Of a stretch of 64,000 nt of DNA, positions 33,336-44,385 are shown piece by piece. Origin of the DNA: Spizellomyces punctatus DAOM BR117 (taxonomy: Eukaryota > Chytridiomycota > Chytridiomycetes > Spizellomycetales > Spizellomycetaceae); assembly GCF_000182565.1 (NCBI RefSeq), contig NW_015971545.1, positions 248,001 through 312,000 of the forward strand, read 5' to 3'. Numbering within the stretch: the first letter of the stretch is position 1; each line of letters opens with the position of its first letter. A model generated the notes under the pieces. The model ran no database searches. It was given only the letters and a program-made list of their open reading frames with translations, and was not told where the DNA came from. A program made the position numbers and the translations under genes.

Positions 33336-35464
33336 ATGACCTCCAACGTTTTTTGTCCACAATTTGACTCTGAAAATCCGCTCTCAATTTTGGATTCTGA
33401 AAATCGGGTAAGGAAGGAAGCTGTGATGCGGCTCTAAACTTTTTGAATTCAAGAGTGGTGGCGAAATTAATAACTTTTCATGTCAACAATTTATAGGTCC
33501 AGTTGCTCCAAGTTTTCACATATTTCACCCGCGTCCTTCCGTTAGCAGATCATCGCGTCCGACTCAAAACTGTTCCCAATACTTTTACGGGAGATGAGGC
33601 CATAACTGCCTTACAATCTGTCACATCAGGCTTAGACCGGGAGGATGCCACGCGAGTCATCCACCGTTACATTCAAGGCCGGCTTCTCCGGGCGCTTGAG
33701 GGTGACGAGGACAGCGTCAAGCCAAAAGGTGTATACGCGATCGGCCGAAAAGGACTGCAAGTGAAAAGCGATACAAAGCGTCGCGCAGATTCACCGATCG
33801 TTCATCTGGAATTCCGATATGGAGTGTGTGTAACGGATCCTACCACCATCTTCAAGCGATTTGCTGGCTCAGATGGACCGAATGAATGGACGCCAGAGAA
33901 AGAAAAGGCTGGGGAACAACTCTCTGGCCCATTGAATTCATCTTCTCCAGGTTCATCGGAAAGCAACACTCCTAGAGCTAGTGTCACCGCCTCAACCCCC
34001 CTGCCGGGAATCCTTGTAAAGGACCGGATGCACATGCTTAAAACTTATACCGATACTTTTACCGGACATGAAGCCATTGTCCATCTTCTGGAAACCACAA
34101 CAGCTATGACTTCTGAAGAATGTCTTAATATTGCGGATAGATTTATGGCTGCCGGGTGGATTCGCCAAATCGATTCGTCCGAGAAGGTGTTTAGAGATCA
34201 TAAAGGCATCTTGTACCAGGTGACAGGTTTGGGTGCAAGTATTGCCGGATGGCCAGAACAAAAGGTGCCGGGTGTGAAAGACTTTTTCGCAGGTGTGAAA
34301 GACAACATGTCCGGAATCGGTGAAAGGCTAAAGAAAATGAGTACGCATGGGAATACTGGTACAGGTCACTTGATGGACGACGGGAAACCTATAATCTCAA
34401 AGGAGAATCTCGACAAGTTCGACGAATTTGTGCGGAAATCGTCTGAAATGCTGGCGACAGTCCAACCTCAAAGCAGCAGCAATGCTTTCCCCTTCATGAA
34501 GAATCGCCGGCAAACATCGTTTACCACCCAAGATATTCCAAGTTCCTCAGACACTCGCGCCCGATCCATTTCCATCTCGCATCCCCCTGCCCGCCGTGGC
34601 AGCATAAGTGTGCTCCCGTCATTCCCTTGGGAAACGCAAAAAGAGACCCACACATCCCGCCTGACAACTATTCTCTCCCTCCCTCCCGTTCGCAGTCTCT
34701 TTCAATCCTTTGTAACGACCCTATTTTGCGAGGAAAACTACGACTTTATGGTCGATGCGGAAAGGTTTAGAATGTGCTACGATCGGAGTCAATCCATCGA
34801 AAATCTAGATGAAGAAAGCAGAGAAGTCGTGCGCGACATTCAACACAAAAAAGACAAGGAGACCCTTGTCCCTCATGCAGTGGCAATTTACTTAAAGTAC
34901 ATAACACCCACCTCTAGTCACGAAATTAATATTCCTTCCAAGCTCATCAAATACCTCACATCTGTAATGGAGCCATTTGAACCGTTCTTCGCGCACTTTC
35001 CTGCATCTCTTCTTGCAATACGGGACCCCATCAACCCCACTTCAGTAGCCTTCCGCGATGTTCTTCAAGCCCTTCCAAAAGCCTTTTGGCAAGTAGCCAA
35101 CGAAAAGAAAGTCCAAGAAACGTTCGAACCTTGGATGTTCTCTGCGACAGAGGCTCACATCTTTCAAGTTGTTGCTGGCGATTCTGTTCCAAAGTTTATA
35201 AGAACAGAAGAGTATCGAGTTCTGATGATGGGTCTCTGGGAACAGGGTAACCTACCTGTGCAGAAGAGAAGAGAGACTGTTTTGGAGCGATTGAGCACTG
35301 CGGAGAGAAGACAGTCATGTGTGAAGGAGGTCGCCGAAGAGGGAGAGAGTGAGTCGAGAAGAGCCTCGGCGGTTGCCAGGGTGGGTGGTAAAGAGGAGAA
35401 GGTAGAGAGCGAGGCCCCTCGACCAGTTGGTTTGATCCCGCCAGAGTTTGCATATGGGATGTGA
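33336..35464 (+). CDS. DEP-domain RGS protein (Sst2/FlbA type)
   Basis: Regulator of G-protein signalling, 679 aa in two exons (33336-33407 and 33497-35464). ATG at 33336 opens MTSNVFCPQFDSENPLSI and splices to VQLLQVFTYFTRVLPLADHR. DEP domain 1 has TVPNTFTGDEAITAL; DEP domain 2 has LKTYTDTFTGHEAIVHLLET and NIADRFMAAGWIRQI. The C-terminal RGS domain has FQSFVTTLFCEENYDFMVDA, INIPSKLIKYLTSVMEPFE and FIRTEEYRVLMMG. Two N-terminal DEP domains and a C-terminal RGS box are the layout of yeast Sst2 and Aspergillus FlbA. Those proteins speed GTP hydrolysis on Gα after receptor signalling, and their DEP domains dock to the receptor tail. A linker rich in Ser/Arg/Thr lies before the RGS domain. The stop is at 35464, and the gene converges on the ankyrin gene. 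Confidence 0.9.
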
Positions 35465-35625
35465 GAGTGCAAAAGCCCAAGGGGGTTGTGTATAATGAGT
35501 AGTAATTTTTATACCCAAGTCAGAACAGGATTTATTCAGCACTCCCTAAGTTTTGCTCCAATCAGTTTTCACTTTATATTTTCTATTTACAAGTGCAAAG
35601 CAAAGAGTTACATTGCAAAACCCCA

Positions 35626-37056
35626 TCAAAATGTGTCCTTTTCCAGCTCTTTTGGTAATTGTCCTTCCAGAATCCTGACTGCTATCCGGATCGGGCCCAT
35701 CAATGATTGTCCCCTCGTTGAGGCTACGTCCTGCGCCCAATCCAACCAGTACCTGTCCACCTTTATCCCCCACTTGGCAAGCAAAATGGTAACATCATCT
35801 CTTGCTACGGTGATAGCGTCGATAAACACACTTTCATCGAGACGCCTCGTACTCGCACCAATTGATACGAGCATTTTCGCTTGAAAGATCGCCGTCCATT
35901 CACAAATCCGTCTGCTGATGAGAGTTTCTTTCAGCATTTGCACCAGAAATCTTGACGTCATGTAAGGCCGGAGGATGTTTAAGATACATTTTCGCAAGAG
36001 TCCGAATTGGCAAAGATCCAGAATGACTTCTCTTGAATGTATGGTGGAAATATCGACACCACCGACATTGATCAAAATATCCATCATCGTTGCGGCGTCG
36101 GATGGATTCTTGCGAGCGAGAAAGATCAGCGCTGCAAATGCCTTTTCACGACAATACTTATCTGCCTGATAATCCAATAACAGCAACACAGCTTCGCACC
36201 ATCCTCTTTTTACAGCCCGCACGAGGATTGATTCACTTCTTCTCGTTGGCCTCGCCGAGGGATCGGCGCCATGGTGCAAAAGAAAACGAATGATATCAAT
36301 TGGACAGTCGCGTTTACCAACAAAGCACTCTAGAATGGCAAAGTTTACGTTTATTGGAGTTACACCGCCAGAGTCCTTCAAAAACTTGACGGCTTCCAAA
36401 GATCCACTCGAGACTGCTTGAGGCAAAACCGAAGCATGGTGCACCGATGCACCGCGCTTAATCAGGCAAACCATGGTTTCCTTGTCTCCGTTGCTGGCGG
36501 CGATTCGCAGTGCCAAATCATCACATACATGAACATCGGCACCATAATCAAGGAGCAATTCGCACATATCTTTGAACCCTTTCGAAGCCGCTTTCACAAG
36601 TATGAAGTGATCCGGATCAATATTGCTGAACTGGAGAAGCGTCTGAACGGTTTCAATACGATTGTTGACGACAGCTTTTGAGAGAGCGTCTTGAAGATTG
36701 GCAGAACAAAACTGTTTTGGCAGCCTGCCAAGAATTAACCGTGCCCGTAATGCACTAGCAAATGGGTAACTTGTGCCAAGCAGTAATTCTGAGTCCGCAT
36801 ACCAAAACGTCTTGTCATACTGGTCGTCACCTTCGATATATAGGGCAAACTCATCCAATTGGTACCAGGACCAAGCTAGATGCTTTTGTGTGATGGCTAG
36901 TTGAGCGCTTCGACAAGTTGCCCGTAATCTGCCAGCGGTGACAGGATCGCACCATTGAGCTAGCAGCGGAAAGATGTCGACCGGCAGGGGAGGAAGAGTG
37001 AGTACAGGCCCAGAGTGATTTACTGTTTGCCGTGGTCTTTTAATAGAGGGTGCCAT
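35626..37056 (-). CDS. Ankyrin-repeat protein with F-box-like N-terminus
   Basis: Intronless, 476 aa from ATG at 37054-37056. The N-terminus (LPPLPVDIFPLLAQWCDPVT followed by AGRLRATCRSAQLA) resembles an F-box-like helix bundle. Ankyrin repeats follow: LSKAVVNNRIETVQTLLQF, LVKAASKGFKDMCELLLDYG, LRIAASNGDKETMVCLIKRG, VSSGSLEAVKFLKDSGG and LVRAVKRGWCEAVLLLLDYQ. The C-terminal 150 residues are degenerate repeats. Chytrid genomes carry many such ankyrin genes. The substrate and partner are unknown; a role as an SCF adaptor is only an inference from the N-terminus. Confidence 0.8.
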   Translation of the reverse strand: MAPSIKRPRQTVNHSGPVLTLPPLPVDIFPLLAQWCDPVTAGRLRATCRSAQLAITQKHLAWSWYQLDEFALYIEGDDQYDKTFWYADSELLLGTSYPFASALRARLILGRLPKQFCSANLQDALSKAVVNNRIETVQTLLQFSNIDPDHFILVKAASKGFKDMCELLLDYGADVHVCDDLALRIAASNGDKETMVCLIKRGASVHHASVLPQAVSSGSLEAVKFLKDSGGVTPINVNFAILECFVGKRDCPIDIIRFLLHHGADPSARPTRRSESILVRAVKRGWCEAVLLLLDYQADKYCREKAFAALIFLARKNPSDAATMMDILINVGGVDISTIHSREVILDLCQFGLLRKCILNILRPYMTSRFLVQMLKETLISRRICEWTAIFQAKMLVSIGASTRRLDESVFIDAITVARDDVTILLAKWGIKVDRYWLDWAQDVASTRGQSLMGPIRIAVRILEGQLPKELEKDTF

Positions 37057-37839
37057 GTTCGTTTAAGATGGAGAGAAATGAGAGAAATTTTCCAAGCAAA
37101 GCAGAGATTTGAAAAAGGAAGAGTAGTCTAACCATTTGAATAGTCTTTCTGCATCTGTATGGGAACGTCCAATACGTTGCATATATTGAGGTTCCATGGG
37201 CCAGAATTATGGATTGTCTCTGGAAGTACGCTTGGAGCTAAATAACATATCAGCAGGTATTATTTGAATAGCCCGGAAAGTATTTATTCAGGAGAGCCAT
37301 TGCTATGGAAGGTTATCTGTCATGAAGGAAGCTCCATGGAACGGGCTAAATTAAGCTATAGCTAGCCTCCGAACCTCCGACCCTAATAACGTGGTTGTAG
37401 TGATAAGTAAACCATAACTTTCGGTTTGACGGTAGCTACTAGCTAGATGGTGAGTTAATCCAAGGTAGTCAAGCCATTCTTAACGTTCTTTGGAGAGAGA
37501 GTCTGTCTCAAAGTTGAGTATAATTACTGTAACCCTGCCGATGGAGGAGCAAGTGATGCTTATGAAATTGTACATTCACGTCTATCATCCCCATTCATAG
37601 TGTCCTTATTCCTAGTTCCATTGCATTGCGGTTAAATACATTGTTGTGCTGCACTTTTTCTCGATTATAGGTAGTAATAGGAATATCAGTAGCTCGAACA
37701 TGTATTGTTTTTTTTTCAAATCGATATACATCGATGTTCCACCACTTTCGAATCTTCGATAGGCTCCACATGCGTATCGCCGACTTTCATTGGACGGGAT
37801 CCTCGGCACATAACCCATTGACTGTATTTACATATAGAT
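37057..37839. other. Intergenic region, no gene seen
   Basis: AT-rich stretch between the start of the ankyrin gene and the stop of the ABCC transporter (both minus). Only short frames occur, none with a recognisable motif. Confidence 0.5.
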
Positions 37840-40800
37840 CTATTCATTTAAATCCAGTTTATCCCCCCAACTACTACTCCCCCCTTCTGTGGCTAAACTC
37901 TTCAACGACTCCGCCTTATCTCCCATGGTTTCTTCAGCTAGCTTACTAAATTCTGATTCCGGGTTAGCAAGGAGATTGGGAGGAGAATCAAATTCAGCGA
38001 CACGTCCGTGGTCAAGAACTAGGATTTTGTCATAATCCATGATGGTTGAAAGTCTAGTTTAAACCGAATGTTAGTACCATACATCATGCGTCCTATTCAT
38101 GCGGCATAGACATACCGATGGGCTATGGTAAGGATTGTACATTGACGTAGGTGGGTACGGAGCACTTGCTGAATCATAGCGTCCGTCTTTGGAGATATTA
38201 GGTGAAATAAACAAACATGCTGAGGATGATCAAATAGATTTCTAACCATACCTCGTAATCAACGTTCGCAGTTGCCTCATCAATAATCAAAATTTTCGGA
38301 GACATTAACATAGCTCTGCCCAGACAAAGCAATTGCCGTTGTCCGACTGACAGATTTTCCCCGTTTTCGGTAATTTGTCCATCTAGCTTTCTGGGCATGG
38401 AAGCAACAAAGGACTTTAATCGACATCTCTCGAGAATCTTCCAGAGATGTTGGTCTGGATGAAAGCCGGTAGGGTCGAGATTACTGCGTATTGTACCCTC
38501 TATAGAAAGATGAGCCGAAAAGATATTAGCTTGAAACACTTTCATATTCATCATCGGTGCATTACGTTACCAAAGAGAATTGGTGCTTGAGGAATACTGG
38601 TTGCGAAAACGTCGCCAGCCGTTAGTTTTGAACACATACTGGCAAACATTCTATGCACCTACATCGATAAGCTTCTTCTTAACTGCTTCAGAGTTACGGT
38701 GGAAATATCCACCCCATCTATCGTGATTTTTCCGGAAGAAGCCTCCGCTAGCCTGTACAGCCCAGCAATGATACTGCTCTTTCCCGCCCCAGTTCGACCC
38801 ACAATCCCCACCTTTTCCTTCATTCCAATGGACAAGGTAATGTTTCGTAGAACCGGAGGATTATCAGGGTTGTATCTTAGCGAATAATTTATGAACTCAA
38901 TCGCGCCCAAAGATGGCCATTTTGGACGAGGGATCTGCAGGCGTGGAAGGTTAGGTTTGGTTCTTGTAGGGACAACTTTGTTGGTTCGGGTGGGTTCGGG
39001 TTCTACTGAATTTCGCGGTACGTCAGCAACTGATTGGGGTTCCATTGGGATGGCAGTTGCATAGTAGTTAATGCGCTGAGTAGCAAGAGAATATGATTAC
39101 GACCTTCGACAGTGCACATCGTAGCTAGACGAACGAACAAACCTCGACACAGTTCATTCTGGATTCCGTGTTTGCGAAAACGTTCATTGCGCTATTCAAG
39201 GCACTTGTCAGCGAGAGCGTATAGCTAAGAGCGAGACCCAACAGAGAAGGTGAAATGCGAAAAGCCAGGCCAAGTGTAGCGACCTTGAGATGACACATTG
39301 GGTGCCGTTAGCTTAGGATGATTTCTTTAACAATCTTCATGTAAGCTTACCATGAAGCAGACGAATCCACACAAGATCTCCATTCGCAACGCTACCCATG
39401 CGTTTACATAGTATTTGATGAGAGAAGGTCTGTTTGCGTTGTCCAAGAAGGTATCAGCACGGGTAACGAAGCGAGATGTGGCAGAGTAGGCTCGCAAGGT
39501 CGGAAGACCTGTCCGTGACATTTACATCCATGAGAAGAGCTCCAAGGCCAGGCTGCACCACGCCATGCCCTTACCATTGAGGGACTCACTAAAGTGTCCG
39601 AACAGAGGTGACCGAGCCAGTGATTCGAGACGCTTCAGCTCTCGTGCGGCACTGGAAAACAAGTCAGTAAGCAATTTCAGAATGGATGCTAGTATTGGAT
39701 CGTTTCGCTACTTACTTTCGATAAAGGCCCTGTACAAAATAGTAGATCGGAAGCAGTGGTGCAAATACAACTGTGTAGGACAAAGGAGTTAACTTCCACA
39801 TGGCAATTTCGGCCCAATTTCATGACAGAGGACAACAAACTAACGTACCAAAAATCACTGGTACTGCATATCCAATCAACCCAATACTCGCTATAACACT
39901 CCCCCAGAGATTCATAAGGGATCTTATGGTCAATGCCAGCCATCTATCAATCTCTGCCACATCCCGGGAAAATCGAGACAATATTCGACCAGCAGGTGTG
40001 CCATCGAAGAAGGACATTGGTGCATACATCAGGCGCTTTAGCGCATTCGAATGAAGCACGTTTGAAGCGCGCAAACTGGCGGCGGTTGTCAGCAAGGCAA
40101 GCGTAGCTGCGAAAAAGGAAAAGAGAGGAGTCATGAGGTTAGTTGTGCCCAGCATAGGTGAGACCGAAGGCACATCCTACCAGCAGAGAGTGCTTGAACG
40201 AGACCCAAGCCAGCATAAACACCCACATACACTCCTTTTCCTGCATCGAATTTCTCGGTACTCCACCAAACAAGCCACAAATCCGTAACGACCTTATCCA
40301 TCTGAATGAAAAATACGACCGAAATTACACCTAACCACAGCAAAAATCCTCCCGCCGCCCGCATATAAATAATATACAATTGCAGTTTCACTGCTCCAGT
40401 CTCGCGTTCCTCTTCGATAAGAATGTTGCCGCCGACTGTTGTGGGTTGTTTTGGAGCCGCTGGACTCACAGGTCTGGCTCGAGTGACGGGTGACGGTGAA
40501 GCCTTTGCTTGAGGGACAGTGACGGCAATAGCAAGGTTTGAGACTTCCAGTTCTTCACCGCTAGCTTCGACGCTTTGATTCGCATGCTCGCGCACGAGTG
40601 CAGCAACACGTCCGTTTCTCTCCATGAGCTCGTGATATGTGCCCTTTTCCTTTATTTGGCAGTTCTCCATATATACAATGTAATCAACATTCGATAACAC
40701 GCCTAATTGGTGCGTTACCAGTATGCGTGTGCGATCAGCACAGTACTTTCTGATGCCGTCGCTAAAGAGTTGTTGGCCAACATGAGCGTCAACCGCGGCC

Positions 40801-43529
40801 AGGGGATCATCAAGTAATAGCAGCTTTGCGTTAGAATACATTGCCCTTGCAATATTAACTCGCGCAGCCTGTCCTCCACTCAATGCTACTCCTCGCTCAC
40901 CAACTTCGGTCATGTCCCCTCTCGGCAATTGTTCAAGATCTCGAACTAATGCTGCTGCCTTTATCACCGCGTTGTAACGGGATTTATCAAAGGGGCTTCC
41001 AAACAAGATGTTATCCCGCAGTGTAGCATTGAGAAGCCAAGCTTGTTGAGGGGAGTATGCAATCGGACGGGTAACGTGCATACCTCCGCGGATGTGCCGC
41101 ATCTCCCCTAACAGACCTAACAAAAGGGATGATTTCCCAGAACCGACCGGTCCAATGACGGCGCACAGGCTATTATGAGGTATTTCAAGAGTGATGGCGC
41201 TCAGGGAGTTGCTCGAAAGTGAAGATAGCCCGGAACCGGCTATGCTACCACTTGAACTTGCTGGACTGAAGGTTTGCGAGGTTATCGGAGAATAAAAGGC
41301 GGATACGGGACTAACTTCCAAAAATTTGGATCGGGAGCCTTCCGAACATCCCCCGCCGGTAGCCTGCAAGTTTGCAGACAAATGTCAATGCCAACAAGTT
41401 GGCGTTTGCACGGATATATCTCGAGCAACATGTACCTCGCTATCGTGATCGGACTCCCCACTCCACTTTTCCCATTCAAAATCAGCGTTGGATAATTTCA
41501 CCGCAAAAGGTCCGCCTCTCTCTTTATTATGTAGAAGTTTTCCCACATCATCCATTTCAGGGGCCGCTAAAAATCGGGAGAGTCGATCTAGTGCGACCCG
41601 CGCTTCAATGGCATATCTAACGACCAGATATGGCTGTTATTTTTCCAACACTTATTTCCGATGCCGGTAAGGACTATAATCCACGAACCCCGCAATTTCT
41701 GGAACACTCATCAAGGGAACTCTCAGAAGGTTCACCAGTGCCAAAGCTGGAAAAACAATATCCGCTGAAAGAGGTTGGTTGAGGGCCACCTGGTAGACGA
41801 TAAAAGTTGCGACGGCCACCAAGCTGGGCACCACCTATCGTGAAAGGGTATTAAGCAATGCTACCATAGAAACAATAATCACACCGATACATACATAGGA
41901 GAACCCATAAAATAAGGCACTGGTGACAGTCACCTTTGTTAAGGACTTCAATTCCAAGCTGCGGACACTCCCAATTCGCTTAAGAAAGCTCTCCTCCCAT
42001 GCGAACAATTTGATGATTTTGATTCCTATGCGTATTGTGTAAGGTAAGTGCGTATAGCTCTTACCAAGTGCAAACAAGATGAAACAATTACCATTCAACA
42101 TCTCACTAATCTGCTTTATCCTCAGATCCGTCTGCTTCAACGACGCTGATTCGTATTTCGCAATCAGCCGCATCATGAACGATTGAACAATGCTACATAG
42201 TATCATGAGACCTATTCCGGCAAGTCCCGCAAACCGGAGGTAGTAGATGATCAATGCAGATGTACAGAGTATCTAGTTGCAATAAGCGGTTAATTAAACA
42301 TGTAACCAGGATCCGCTCATTGAACGATCAGAACCCTACTTGCAACGGCACAACCCATGCATCGTGCAAGGTAAGGCCAAAAAACTCAAAAACTGTCGCA
42401 TCAGTTGAAAGAAGATTAACTATCCTTCCATTTGAATACTCCTGTGAGAAAGACAGATTTTTTAGCCCAGATTGTCTCAATCTTCGCCACTAATTCGACA
42501 AATACCTGACGGGCCACAGCCGATAAACGTAATGACTTGCGATATACTGCACCGATAAATAGCGATCTAAGGGCAATTGCTAAATAATCGCATATTTAAT
42601 ATTCTGGTTGGTACTGGCTTACCGAAATAACATAACTTACCCAATTCAGCATCTTTTTTTGAATAGTAACAGGTGCACACGGATTGCAGCATCTGAAGCG
42701 CCAATAGTGCGAGGCAGAGTAAGTAACCTTGGTATGTTGGTGCGCTTGCATCTTGTAATGTTGATATGATATTTTCAAGGATCAACTAAGGTATAGTATA
42801 GGCATGAGCAAAGAGAATTCTTGAAGCTAGCGCTAGCCTCACGCCTACCGGAGAAAGAACACTCGAGACCGCACCCACGACATGTGCAATTCCTGAAGCG
42901 ATCCTGAGCAAAAATGAGCGTAATTGGTGCTATCCTCATCATACATCGCAATGATGTGATCCAACCCACCAGTCTGATTTGAATAACGTCCAGGCACTGT
43001 AAATCAACTCTCTCCGGAACTTCTTCTTCAATTGAGCATCAATGAATCCCGTAGGTTGTACGAATTTGTCGTTTTTGTCTTCATTCCATGCATTCCGGCG
43101 TCGTGTAGAGTCATCAGCCAGAGATTCAGTAGAACCATTCACTGTACTGGTAGCGCTTGCAAGGTGAACCATAGATGGGCGCTCGATTGACGGTGTCGGT
43201 ATTGGTGGTGATGATTCTCTGCGAAGGTTTTTTGTTCGAGCTGCAAGTAATTTGCCCAAGACGCTGGCCGAGAAGCGAGGATGAGGATCAAATAAATCTT
43301 CATTTTGCAGGGGATGACGAGAGGCGAGGCGTACGAAGGGTGTTAGCCAGTGGAGAACAGCCCGACTTGGGAGCCATTTGTTAAGTTCAGGATTGATGGG
43401 ATGGACGACCTGAGATCCAATGGCTGCTGGTTGGACGACGATAGTCGATACGGGTTGCTCTGGATTGGACGGGATAATGCTCTCCCCAGGAATGAGTATT
43501 TCCACCGGATCCTCTACCCGATCTGACAT
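37840..43529 (-). CDS. ABCC-family (MRP-type) ABC transporter
   Basis: Full-length two-domain ABC exporter of the short MRP type (no TMD0 seen). ATG at 43527-43529 opens [18 protein letters not shown]; the upstream GTG is ignored. The pre-TMD block is [20 protein letters not shown] followed by [16 protein letters not shown]1 exons lie at 41.65-42.97 kb. NBD1 has Walker [10 protein letters not shown], signature [15 protein letters not shown] and Walker [14 protein letters not shown], where Asp replaces the catalytic Glu, usual for ABCC NBD1. TMD2 exons lie at 39.2-40.4 kb ([40 protein letters not shown]). NBD2 has GRTGAGKSS, signature [17 protein letters not shown] and Walker [13 protein letters not shown] with the Glu. 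It ends at 37840. More than 12 introns. ABCC proteins export conjugates and organic anions; the substrate here is unknown. Confidence 0.87.
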
Positions 43530-43641
43530 ATTGAGCACTAAAGAGGTCGTAGTCCAACCGCACTTTGCGATGCGGGACTACAGTCGTATGAAAAGCATGT
43601 TTAAAAAAGTCGAAGCTGGACTGTGATGTTGATCTCGTAAG

Positions 43642-44308
43642 CTAGACGGTGGGGGTGGTTCCGATGTCCCGGCCGCCAAAAAGATCGTTTGGCCCTGCTG
43701 GCCGCTTATCCACGGGTGGTACCGAGCCACGGCCCAGGTTTACCGTCCCGCCTTCCAGGCTATCCAACGAAAGGGAGTTTCTGGTTTGTTTACATATCCA
43801 AGCAATAAACATAATCCTAGACAGAACCTCTTGCAGCAGGTTTGCAGCCTTACAAGGCATATGGTCCCTACGCTCTGCTTGTTCACACATTCTTTCAGTT
43901 TTAAGGTAACTGCGATTATCGGAAGTGTGGATTTGTATTCAGCGGTTATGACTAAACGTGATTGAAACTCCGCTACGCGTTCTAAGTGTTCTGCACGGAA
44001 AGTGCTGCACCAAGGGTTCCAATCTGAGGACACAAGGACAGGAAACTCGAAATACCATCGTAAGCGAGTGACATCATTTCATTGAGAGGAGCACACTATA
44101 TCACCCGTCCTTTTTTTGGAGTCTATCTGCATATTCATATTGGTGGTGACCGTCCCAACGTGTGAAGAATACCCCGAGTTTTAACAAAAATGTGCGTTCC
44201 GCCTTCTAGTACAGGAACCCATGCGCGAGGAATCCGCTCAGAATTAAAAGCTGTAGGTATGTAATGTACAGGCAACTCTCTGAGCTTGCATATTTCTTTT
44301 CCGCCCAT
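43642..44308 (-). CDS. Tentative small gene of unknown function
   Basis: ATG at 44306-44308 starts MGGKEICKLRELPVHYIPTA, followed by NSERIPRAWVPVLEGGTHIF, which looks strongly protein-like. A possible intron (44024-44172) joins in phase to DWNPWCSTFRAEHLERVAEF. The 3' part has two competing frames. One is CEQAERRDHMPCKAANLLQE and continues to a Gly/Pro-rich tail stopping at 43642; the other stops at 43740. No family recognised. It sits between the CKAP2-like gene and the ABCC transporter on the same strand. An antisense frame from 43664 (MSRPPKRSFGPAGRLS) is an alternative for part of it. Confidence 0.3.
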
Positions 44309-44385
44309 TCGACCACGAAATCTGAGCAAAAGGTTCTCTCACTATTCAGTATTTCTTTCACACTAACCGCCCTTTCATGCAGTTT

